NCBI GenBank assembly: GCA_001600055.1 | Contig: BCIV01000001.1 | Coordinates: 861,774 to 925,773 of the forward strand | Direction of reading: 5' to 3' | DNA length: 64,000 nt | From: Filobasidium wieringae | Lineage: Eukaryota; Basidiomycota; Tremellomycetes; Filobasidiales; Filobasidiaceae | Notes under the pieces: model-generated | Databases searched by the model: none | What the model saw: the letters and a program-made list of their open reading frames with translations, nothing else | What the model was told of the DNA's origin: nothing | Shown here: positions 1-9,165 of the stretch, piece by piece | Layout: each line of letters opens with the position of its first letter | How positions within the stretch are numbered: position 1 is the stretch's first letter | Translations under genes and position numbers: made by a program

Positions 1-165
1 CTCAATCTTGAGGTGGATGGGAGCATAGGCGTCCTCGAACTGAAGCTTGATGAACTGACAGGCGACAAGGGGACCAGAAGCGGTGATGGAGAGAGCCTTG
101 GCGACAGGAGCGAAGACGGCCAAGACCAAAGCGAGGGTGACAAGGACGATGGATCGGGAGGACAT
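1..165 (-). CDS. N-terminus of a secreted protein (partial)
   Basis: An open frame runs from an ATG at 163-165 leftward off the window edge, giving 55 residues. The first 24 or so form a clear secretion signal: a short MSSR start, a hydrophobic core rich in Leu, Val and Ala, and an APVAKA-like cleavage region. The mature part begins LSITASGPLVACQFIKLQF and holds one Cys. The opening resembles small fungal secreted or cell-wall proteins that begin with an Ig-like domain, but too little is visible to name a family. The gene continues beyond the window. Confidence 0.75.
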   Translation of the reverse strand, partial: MSSRSIVLVTLALVLAVFAPVAKALSITASGPLVACQFIKLQFEDAYAPIHLKIE

Positions 166-879
166 TTCGATTGAGAGGATTTAGGTTAAGGGTTGTGGTA
201 AGGCGATCAGGTAGAGATTAGGTGGTAAGAGAACGGTTGGATGATTGCCGGTAAGAGAGCGAGAGAGAGATTTGAAGAATAGAGATGTGCGCTGCACGAG
301 GAATATTAACCGGGACTAGGTGAAGGAGGGTGGATGCGATGCGATGGGCTTGCGAATTAGAGATTTGGATAGAGAAGTCGAAAGAGGCGAACTGTCAAAG
401 CTCTTGCTGCTTGCTCGAGTGGAGTATATATAACTTGAGGATTCGTTGGGTATCGGAGGACGGGTTCAGTAAAGTCATCAAGGTCCAAGGTACTCGTAGG
501 ACCTTGGATCGAATATATACGACTGCTGCCCTCAGACACAAGCTTTGCGTTTTCCGATCTCGCGCGCATCAACAAGGCACACGACGATGCGACGATCTTC
601 ATCATGCCGTGATGGAAAACAAACTTCCGGCGAGCGGCGGGGACGAGGAAATCGACCGCTGCTCGTCGCGCCTGTCGAGCCGGATGCGGCAGACAACCTT
701 GCAGGATGATCGAAGAGGCGTGTCGACGCGGCTGCAACCCAAAATCACCTGAGAACCCTGGCGTTCTTTCGAATAGAACGCGGTCATTGTGAGTTGGGAA
801 ATATCACATGCGATTTGACAAGCGATCGCTATAATTCGCTAATCGCCAAAGCCTAATATCTATCGTTTGAGGACGATCC
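166..879. other. Intergenic: promoter of the secreted-protein gene and ALG2 3' flank
   Basis: No gene is supported here. There is a GA-rich run (about 250-275) close upstream of the secreted-protein start, and TATA-like AT tracts (tatatataa near 424-433). Two overlapping antisense open frames of 126-140 codons exist near 330-750, but neither resembles a known protein and both look like chance frames. Confidence 0.5.
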
Positions 880-2680
880 CTACGGTATCTGATACAATCC
901 AGAGACAACAATGAAGATTCCCATGAGTCCAAACCCTCCTAGGATCAATACAAAGGACTCTTCCAATCCGATAGGTCCCATACGGATTGCCCCTTTGCAT
1001 GCGCTCTCCAATTCTTTCCCCAGCTTGTCAGATGAGAAGTGACCTTGGACTCGGTCCTTCCCCGCTTGCTCAATAGTCTTTCGCGCCTCAGATGATAGGT
1101 TTACAAGCGTGACCATAGCTTCTGACCATTCCTGAGCGTTCGGTCTTCGAAGTAGACCAGTTGCACCTTGTCCTTTGAGTTCGGGATCGGTGTCAACGAT
1201 CGTTTCGGTGGGTCCTCCGCTATTTACACCCAAAACAGGTAGCCCACAGGCCATGGCTTCCACCGGGACGATTCCAAAATGCTCGTTCTCTGGGGTATAT
1301 AGAAGTGCGATCGAGGAGGAAGCGGTAAGAAGAGAGGTTCGTTGATTGTCCGTAAAGTTGAGGAGGAAGACAACATCCGCTTTCTCAATTTCGGTCGAAG
1401 AGGGACAATTCTTGGGGTCACTCGGTCGGATCGTCACGTGTTTCAATCCGGATTGATCACAGAGCTTGCCCAAATTGCGATAAGTGTCAATATTGTCTTT
1501 GAGAGCATCGTCGTATCCCCCTATCAAGATATGTACAGTCAGCATTGACAATGAAATTATATCGCTCAATCTGGCTTACCGGCTATCACCAATCGCATAG
1601 CTTGTGCTTTCGATCTTCCTTTCTTTACCATTCCGAATGCCTCCACAGCGAGCTCGATGTTCTTCTTCGCCTCGAATCGATTAAGAGAAACGAAAGTCGG
1701 CTTTTCTCTGTCGTTGTACTAGCGATCAGTCTCTAGCCCGCTTCTCTCATTCCTGAAAGACTGACGATTGGATCATCTGGACATCCTTGTCGCTCTTCAT
1801 TGCCTCCGGCTTCAAAGCTGCGTACGCCGATACCTTGATGCAGGGGTAGACCACTCGAGGTTTGTCTCTAAGAGAGGGAAAGGCCCGGCTGTACACTCTT
1901 GACGTGAACGAGGAGTTAGCTAAGACGATGTCAGCTTCACCTGGAAGTGTGGGTTATCAGTTACCAGCATGCCAATCAGGCATATTCATTTCGCTGCTTA
2001 CCAGTTGTAACCTCCTCTAATTTGTCAAAAGGGAGCCTATAAAGCCTCTTGAGCAATCCCGGTCCATCCGATTTGACTTCCCGTGGGTTCATAGATCCTC
2101 TTCCAACCTTGTCTATTTCCACGGCCTTTCCTCCAGCTAACAGCTTATCAGGAAAGTGGCAGTAGAAAACCACTCTAGTCTGACCGAACCATCTCAGAAG
2201 AGGTACGCAGACAGAGAGCTGGTCGACGATGAATACGTCAACAGAAGGTAAGGGAGCTAGAGGTGCGATGAAGGGGATTCGAATGGGAGAGTAGATAGAT
2301 GCCAAGAGCAAGATTGTGAGGTGTATTTGCCGTAAGATGGCACAGATGATGTGGAAAGAGTTCAGAAAGGTTCTCGGGATTGGATAGTCTCCCAAAACGT
2401 GGACCTTGAGAGTTCCTATAGTGAATTAAGATTAGTTGTCATGACCTAAGGAGATTATTCCGACGGACATACCATCTCGCGTTTCCTCAAAGCAACGCTT
2501 AGGGTCATGCCTTGATGTATAAATATCTACCGTATGCCCAATATCTTGAAGGGCAACTGCAGCATCGACGATGAGTTTCTCGGCACCACCTGAATGCTGA
2601 CATTAGCCTTCGTTTACCAGGAATAGATGATGCTAGAACGTACCTATACCGAGATCAGGGTGAATGAAAGCTATCCTCAT
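880..2680 (-). CDS. ALG2: Alpha-1,3/1,6-mannosyltransferase ALG2
   Basis: ALG2 adds the second and third mannoses (from GDP-mannose) to the dolichol-linked oligosaccharide on the cytosolic face of the ER, an early N-glycosylation step. The spliced protein starts at 2680 with MRIAFIHPDLGIGGAEKL, the family's N-terminal signature with its glycine-rich loop. The middle exon (about 2418-2003) has the HFPDKLLA motif and a hydrophobic patch. The last exon has the GT-B donor-site motif EHFGIVPVEAMACGLPV (the E-x7-E pair) and ends in a hydrophobic segment (FVLILGGFGLMGIFIVV) suited to ER membrane attachment. About six exons join in frame at gt-ag introns, for example near 2591-2643 and 2419-2472. The stop is at 880-882. 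The family match is strong; internal exon borders were set by eye. Confidence 0.93.
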
Positions 2681-2984
2681 GATAGCTGGTAGTTTCTCTG
2701 GTATATGCCAGAGATTAATTGAGCTGTAAATGTATGGCTTCGGGGCTGGATAGCAGGTCGAGAGAAGTCTGTTTCTGAAGTCTCGGTCTAGAGCCGACTG
2801 ATCTCTCGTCATGCGGAAGCAAAATCGAGATCTTACGCATCACTCCCGAAACCTCAGCTGCATAACCTCAAAGATCCCCCATGGATTGCAGATCGTTTGC
2901 ACTCTTTGCAGTACCTTCCACACCGTGGAGATATATATCATTCTTAGCTTCCCCATTGACTCTGCTTTGTAGAACCCTAGAAGA

Positions 2985-3930
2985 ATGGCAAGCACCGCCG
3001 TTCGTCGAGTACAGAAAGTGAGCACAAGGAGGTGTTCGTAGTCTAATCAGCTGCTTTCTTACCGGAATTTCGCTTTACTGAATCTGTCAGGAATTAGGAG
3101 AGATCCGAAAGGCTCCTATCAAAAACATTGAAGTGGAGGTAGATGAATCGAACGTTACCCATTGGGATGTTAAGCTCCGAGGACCAGTGAGCCGGCTTTT
3201 ACACGCCCTAAGAATCACTTCGGCAATCCTAAGTGGCCTGTGTTCCCCAGAGCGCCACGCCTTATCAGGGAGGGGTCTTCAAGCTCTCTATCGATTTCAC
3301 CAGTGACTATCCATTCAAGCCACCTACCGTCAGTTGTTCAGAGAAAACATATCTCCGCTAACGATATGAGAGACCTAATCGCAATCTTCCCTCCATATCG
3401 TCCCGAACAGATCAAGTATATCACCAAAGTTTACCACCCAAATGTTGACTCCGACGGAAAGTATGTCGAACTGCAACACCGTTCGGTTGATTCGGAAAGA
3501 GAGTCTCACAGTCTTGAAACAGTATCTGTATAGGGATGCTTAAAACGGAGAATTGGAAGCCCGCAACCAAAGTCTACGGTGGTGAGCCTCGGAATCTTGA
3601 TCGCAGGAGCTCATAAATTCCCATGGCTGATCCCTGATTCATGTGTAGTTCTAGAATCTCTCCTTGAGCTCCTCGGTACTCCCAACCCAGACGATCCTCT
3701 TGTCGCTTCCATTGTAAGTTCCCCTTACGGTTGTGTGAGACTGAGAATGTTGAATTGAACTTCCTTCCTCATTTATATAGGCTGATCAGTACAGGACCGA
3801 CCGGGTGAACTTTGATAAGACTGTTAAAGAATATATCGCTCGAGTAAGTTCCGTTCTTCTCAACGATTGAACTGCGAAAGAGCGTTCTGCTGATCATTGA
3901 CTCGTGCGCTGAGCTTAGTATGCTAAGTAG
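2985..3930 (+). CDS. Ubiquitin-conjugating enzyme E2, UBE2L3-like
   Basis: An E2 enzyme that carries ubiquitin as a thioester and passes it to an E3 ligase or substrate. Splicing about seven small exons gives roughly 151 residues, the size of a bare UBC fold. Visible in order: MASTAVRRVQKELGEIRK helix, PYQGGVFKL strand, DYPFKPP turn, the HPN motif (YHPNVDSDG), the catalytic Cys (GNICIGMLKTENWKPATK, about residue 88) and a C-terminal helix ending EYIARYAK. The Cys codon appears only if the intron after GGAAA at about 3462 ends at the cag near 3524; the later acceptor at 3534 would skip it. ENWKPATK and the order of blocks fit the UBE2L3/UbcH7 group better than Ubc4/5. The stop is at 3928-3930. 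The E2 class is confident; the exact ortholog is less so. Confidence 0.88.
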
Positions 3931-4214
3931 TAACGCAAATACCTAAACCAGAGGTTCGACACTGTAGCATTTACCATACGATCATGACGTCAACGACAAA
4001 AGAAATAAAAAGAGAACGTTCAATTTCGAGGTCGCGATGATTGTCGTTGAGTTTTATACATCCGATTCATTCCGGGTAAAGAATCCAGGCGGTGCGATAG
4101 CTCGGCAATGACACGATAGCACAATGATATGGTTGTCCAGCAAGTACAAGCAGTCGTTATAGGTCGTCACACAGTCGTAAATGTTAAATCCTTGAGTACC
4201 GTCGTACTGGTCCC

Positions 4215-4795
4215 TCAAGAGAATCGGATCAAGATATAAGTCCAGACCCAGGCGATCATCACGACAATGATAGAGATGAATGTCAACCAGGTGGTGCTTC
4301 TCGATTTAGAGGAAACGGAAGCAAGTTTCGTCTTGGATGCTTGAGTCTTGACCAAGTTATCTAGCAGAAGTCACTCAGTCAGATCATGAGAACCAAATAA
4401 TTTCGAGAAACTCGAGCTTACTCTCCAAAGTCAATTGAGACGTTTCTATAAGGGACTTCTCTTCTTCCATGGATTTGGCAAAGTGGAGAGCGTTCAGCTT
4501 GAGTTGATGCGACATCTACAAGTAATCGAGCGATGAATATACGGTTGTCAGATCGACCATGCACGCTACTCACATCCGCTAGCTGTTCACCCAACTCATC
4601 ATGCAGTGCTAGTGATCCGCCTCCTAACCGTTTCTCAGTTAGACCTAGTCTGTCCCTCTCTGAACGGGCCGGTTTCTTGTTGGCAATAATAGGAAGCAAT
4701 TCGTCATCTTCGAAAGCTGCCAAGTATGATTCTTTCTTGGTCAGAGCTGGGAGCTTCGCCATATCGTTGGCTGGGTTGTTCACAGTATCCGTCAT
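4215..4795 (-). CDS. USE1: USE1-like SNARE, tail-anchored
   Basis: USE1 is a SNARE for Golgi-to-ER retrograde fusion. The spliced frame (three exons, introns near 4515-4574 and 4362-4420) gives about 153 residues. It starts at the ATG at 4793-4795 (MTDTVNNPAND). A central region (ALHDELGEQLADMSHQLKLN) and the following heptad-like helix form the SNARE segment. A single C-terminal membrane span (WLTFISIIVVMIAWVWTYIL) is followed by only four residues, as expected of a tail anchor. At about 153 residues it is shorter than the yeast and human proteins (around 245-260), so either the N-terminal region is reduced or a 5' exon was missed; none was found in the 285 bp up to CCZ1. Assignment rests on the SNARE and anchor pattern. 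Confidence 0.75.
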
Positions 4796-5079
4796 GGTTA
4801 CAAGGTCCAAGTATGAGTATGGATTCAGACTAGATATACGAGCTCTGTTTTCTTACTACTTCCTATAGGGCCTATAGTCTCCTTAGCTCCTTAGGGCTCC
4901 CTAACTGATAGATTGACAATATAGATATCGATGACGAAAATGTCAGGCTCGCTCAACTTGAAACTTGAGATGCATCTTTGCATGGGTCATCTACTGTAAC
5001 GGATAGCGGATCTACTGATGGCAGAGCTGGCAGATCCGCAATAACTCCGTTGTCTGGGCCTACAGTATAACTGTACAAG

Positions 5080-6807
5080 ATGAGGACTGAAGTCGTCAGT
5101 CTGATTGTCTTCAATACTGCCTTGAAATATGACGCAGAATCCTCAAGTCCACGATTAGAAGAGCTGGTGAAACAAGTCGACCGGGACGACCGAGATGAGA
5201 TCACTCAACTCTTGTTTGCTGAAGGAAGGAGCTTCCGCAACACTGGAGGAGAACTCGATATGAACGTCGTTCTCAAGCAAATGGGATTAGCTAAAGGGTT
5301 GATGGGTTTCTTGAGGTATCTAAACTATATTATAACATTCGAGTTAGAAGAGCTGATCTGATCGAGCTTGTGGTACTTAGCATGATTGATGATGGACCAC
5401 CGGAAGAAGAGGACGACCGATTTCAGTTCATTCGATCACGCAAAACTACAACCGTCATTTACAATTCTGAGAAGGACTTTCAAGTGGTTGCTGTAGGTCA
5501 GGTCCTGCTGCACGAAAGTTTACAATGCAGGTCACTGAACACGAGTCAACAGGTCTTTTCCAACGAGAGTGTGAACAAGAAGCCTTCGGCTCAGGCGTCT
5601 GGTCGAACGTCTTTGGCAGAGCCACTCACGGACGAAGAATGTCAGGCGATCCTCACCCGAGCTACCGACCAATTTCAAGTTAGTTGTTTCTTATAGTCAA
5701 TACATATCGTACCGAAATTGACTTCCTTGGCAGCTGTTACATGGTCGCATGACTGCGAAGCTTGAGAACGATGGGCGAGATGATCTTTCTGATGCCCTAC
5801 AGTCGTACTGGACGAATTGGCTCAAACAAGATCACCGAGAAGAGCACAAGTCCGTTGACATAACTGGCGCGTTCCCTCTTTCCGCATGTCTCCTTGAATC
5901 AATGCTAATTCTCTGGTCGGATTAACAGCCATGACCATGCAAGATTGCATCGAATGGAAACGCTTGGTAGAGCTGACAAACTCTTCAACATGCTTGTTGA
6001 TGAATGAGAATAAATGTCTTGCTGCGCATGGCGACTTGCATGGCGACGCTATTCTCCTCGAATTCCTGTGGCACGAACTATACGAATTGCAACCGAGAAC
6101 CTCGAAGAGGTTAGAACTGGATTCTAACCCTTCAACGTCCTTTTACAAAGAAATACAAGAGCAGTCCAGTAGCAGTTCTTGGAAAAAGCTAGGTCTCGGT
6201 TCACTCATGGGTATGGGTAGCAACACTCCGAGCAGAGCTCCTACGCCTGTGGCCGGGGATCCTTCCTCCAATAAAATTAGAAACACGACGTCTGGACCTA
6301 GTATATGGGGATTAGGGCAATGGTTTGGATCTTCGCCCGAGCAACCACCTTCGACGTCGAAAGACAGAGCGACAGAGCATGTAGCACGAGTATCTCGAAT
6401 CGAAACTCCCGATGCCGATATCTCTGGCTTGCAAGCTGCACTCAGTTCAGATCGCCAGCAAGAGGCACCCTCGAGGCTAGAGCTAAACTGGGCACGCAGA
6501 AAATTGTGGCTAGAAGGCGGATTATCAGAGCACACAATTTCTTGGACGACAGTAGGTCAATACCACACTTACCTCCTCAAATCCCCGACTGACAGAAAAC
6601 TCCTTGTACTCATAACGATAGTATAGGAATGTGCTCTTCGCAGTTGTAGACATGGCTGAAGACACAGCGATATACTCAGTATCTAACGAATCGGCCGAAT
6701 TGGGAGCCATCTTGAAAGGAGCTTTCAAAGGCGTCATGACCAACCCCAAGCAGTCGCAGCCCTCAGATCTATCACAGTTTGTGAACTCAAATCGATTACG
6801 AGACTGA
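5080..6807 (+). CDS. CCZ1: Vacuolar fusion protein CCZ1
   Basis: CCZ1 pairs with MON1 as the GEF for Rab7/Ypt7 on late endosomes, vacuoles and autophagosomes. Five or more exons join in frame: 5080-5315, 5381-5678, 5734-5887, 5929-6551, 6622 onward. Recognisable blocks are the N-terminal longin strand (VVSLIVFNTAL), the conserved VVLKQMGLAKGLMGFL, the RSRKTTTVIYNSEKDF strand, FQLLHGRM, and GAFPLSASMTMQDCIEW, which parallels the human SFFPLDKMTYLKI region. A serine-rich low-complexity insert lies near 6140-6370. The last exon (YRNVLFAVVDM) reaches a TGA at 6805-6807, giving about 498 residues, close to the human protein (482). A gtgaac donor at 6781 lies just before that stop and can splice in frame into the downstream SET segment, so a longer fused product is possible. 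Confidence 0.85.
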
Positions 6808-6843
6808 GGAGTGAGATAGCTAATCGAGTTGCTATGATTGCAG

Positions 6844-8023
6844 TCAAAAACTGAACTATCAGAGGACCCAGATATAGTCTATCACAATCCGTTACAACTT
6901 GAGATTCGACAAACTTCTAACGCCGGCCGGGGAGTATTTGCGCCTAGGGATCTCCCAGCAGGTGTTGTTCTTGAAGAATCGCCCGTCCTGTTGTTGACCC
7001 AGGATGAATGGGAATCTGGAAAGCTGAATGATGGCATCCTGGGAGGGTATGCCTTCACCTGGCGGAACGGCGGTATGGGCATTGGACTTGGTATAGGTGA
7101 GCTCGATTGGCTCGGAACTCGGATATGTATTCATCGATCCATCACGCAGCATCGATGTTTAATCATTCTCCCAAACCCAATGTCAATTTCATTCGTCGAG
7201 TTCCGACTTCGAAACAGCCACATATCCAACCTGGTCTAGCTTTCTTGACGTGCCGTCCTATAAAAGAAGGAGAAGAGTTGTTCATTCGATACGGCGAAGA
7301 GAACAAACTTTGGTTTTCGCCAGATTACGAAGCGGATAAGCCAGTACAAGGGTCTCGAAGCGAGCCTTCCGTAGAGGAAGACACGCCTGAAGCATTTTTG
7401 CAAACGTTCGGCAACATGTCCGAGTCAGACGCGGAAGAGGCTAGCCCTATCTCGTTATCGGCTGCGCCAGTCGCCGAAGCTTCTACAGAGGAGCCTCCTG
7501 TCAGTTTCGACGCTGAGACCAATCGAAGAGCTGCGCCTGTTATCGTAGACGACTTGGAAGACGATATTTCAGTGGGCTCTATTCCGGTAGATGTGCCCGT
7601 TTTAGATGAGGCGACTCGCCTGCGCAAGGAAGCGAAGAAAGCTTTGGCAGATGCAAAGACTGCCAAATACCTACAGAAACAAGCCGCTCGCGCTGCTGCC
7701 TCTGTAACCACACAATCCGTTGAACAACCAAAACCCGATACCTTCATACACAATAGCCCTAGCCTTTCCCCTGAAGACTATGCTGATGCTCTTCGACGAT
7801 TGGACCTCACGGAACCGCTATCTGTGTCGGAACCCGATTTGAAAACAATTATGGCAGAAGAAGAAGGGCAGGCCTTATACGAAGGGATGTACGGGTTTGC
7901 AGGGTGGCGAAAGGTGAAAAGGGAACCTGGCCTAATTCAAGGAGGGGAACAGGCTTTGGATGACAGGAGTACGTCCAGGCCGACAACAAGTCGTTTCGCT
8001 TCACTGACAACTCTATGTATCAG
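6844..8023 (+). CDS. SET-domain segment with acidic/Ala-rich tail, in frame with CCZ1 upstream and TAD3 downstream
   Basis: Probable lysine methyltransferase module. The exon opens at 6844 after a ttgcag acceptor and reads PLQLEIRQTSNAGRGVFA (SAM-side SET motif), then LPAGVVLEESPVLL, GGYAFTWRNGGMGIGLGLA, SMFNHSPKPNVNFIRRV (the NHS core motif, restored by the 59-nt intron 7091-7149), and IKEGEELFIRYGEE with the YG motif. This small single-block SET resembles fungal Set7-type proteins. After about residue 150 follows a tail rich in Glu, Ser and Ala with a helix-like stretch (LRKEAKKALADAKTAKYLQ). There is no ATG of its own: an in-frame TGA at 6835-6837 precedes the SET frame. The frame stays open to 7968 and splices in frame into TAD3 through intron 7969-8023. 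If that intron is retained, it stops at 8040-8042. The domain is certain; where the protein begins and ends is not. Confidence 0.7.
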
Positions 8024-8985
8024 TGGAAGTCTGGGCTGCTGAAACAACCCCTCAAATGATCGGCAAATTCACCAAGTAAGTACTCAGCAGATAGACGTGT
8101 ATACGATAGGTATAGGCTGATGCAAGCGGCATCAGATATGTCCGGGAACGCAATCTGCTAGATGACGATCTCTCTCACTTGAAGCGAATCAACAAAGACC
8201 CGGCGCAAGGCCTCACGTTGTTCGCTTTGTACAACGCTGGCCATTGCACTGCAGACTACATTCAACACGACCTAGTAGCATTCGACGCGTCGCTGAACGA
8301 TATCACCTTGAGGAAGTGCACCGTTCCCGCTCGAGCTGCCTATAGTATGAAGGAAGTAGAGATTTTGAGAAGGCTGTGGCCAGTTGCCCTTCGACAACGA
8401 CCGGTCATCGCAGCGGATCTACCGTGGCCAACACATCGCAAAGCTTGGGTCAACAATGGTATCAAGAGAGTCGTAGAACTTGCCAAAGCAAACAAGAAGA
8501 AAGGTGAACTACAAGTATCGGTTTATGCTGCTTCGCCGCCGCGAGAGGCTATGCTCGACGAACCGGATGCTATCCCGCCCACACCAGATATTCGAGCAGC
8601 TGCTTGCGATACACGCAAGGAGGCTGGGCATCCATTAAGGCATGCAGTACTAAACTGTGTTCGAGATATCGCCAATCTCCGTACCGTTTCCCCGTTCGCC
8701 GATGTTCAAGCAACTCGGAACGGGGCAGGTTACCTGCTTACATCCCTCTCAGTCTTCCTCTCACATGAACCATGTGTAATGTGTGCTATGGCACTGGTCC
8801 ATTCCCGTGTGAAGGAAGTATTCTATATTGTACCAGGGAGACTAGCCGGCGGTGGCTTCGGAGGAAGTTTCCCTGTTCATTCTCATCCTGAATTGAACCA
8901 CCAAATGGATCTCTTCGATTGTAGCGCATTAGTATCTGAGGAAGACAAGAGAATACTAGAATTGCCACAAGACATAGATGTGTAA
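8024..8985 (+). CDS. TAD3: tRNA adenosine deaminase subunit TAD3
   Basis: TAD3 is the non-catalytic partner of TAD2 in the enzyme that converts wobble adenosine 34 to inosine in tRNAs. After an in-frame join at 8024 the protein reads EVWAAETTPQMIGKF, LSHLKRINKDPAQGL, and then the deaminase fold. The zinc site shows HAV where active deaminases have HAE (PLRHAVLNCVRD), together with LSHEPCVMCAMALVHSRVK (C-x-x-C). This pseudo-active site is the hallmark of Tad3/ADAT3. The end has GGGFGGSFPVHSHPELNHQ and the stop is at 8983-8985. Introns are at 7969-8023 and 8076-8135. The join at 8024 forms an ATG split across the intron (A|TG); no unsplit ATG starts the TAD3 frame within this domain, so it depends on the upstream SET exon or an upstream Met such as the one near 7851. 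Confidence 0.88.
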
Positions 8986-9165
8986 GGGTTGTGAAAGGTG
9001 TAACTCTGCATAATGTTATCGATAACAGACAAGTTGGGTTTTAAGGCATTTACCGCCAATACAATATTTGCTGTTCTGTCGTAAGATGTGATGATTTCGA
9101 TGAATGGTGTGTGGTGTATCGATCAATGATTCCATGATCAAATAATGCAATTGTGTTTGAGCTGA

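Noticed and set aside
330..752. 140-codon plus-strand frame and overlapping minus-strand frame upstream of ALG2's 3' end
   Set aside because: Neither reads like a protein and neither has splice signals; probably chance frames in a promoter region.
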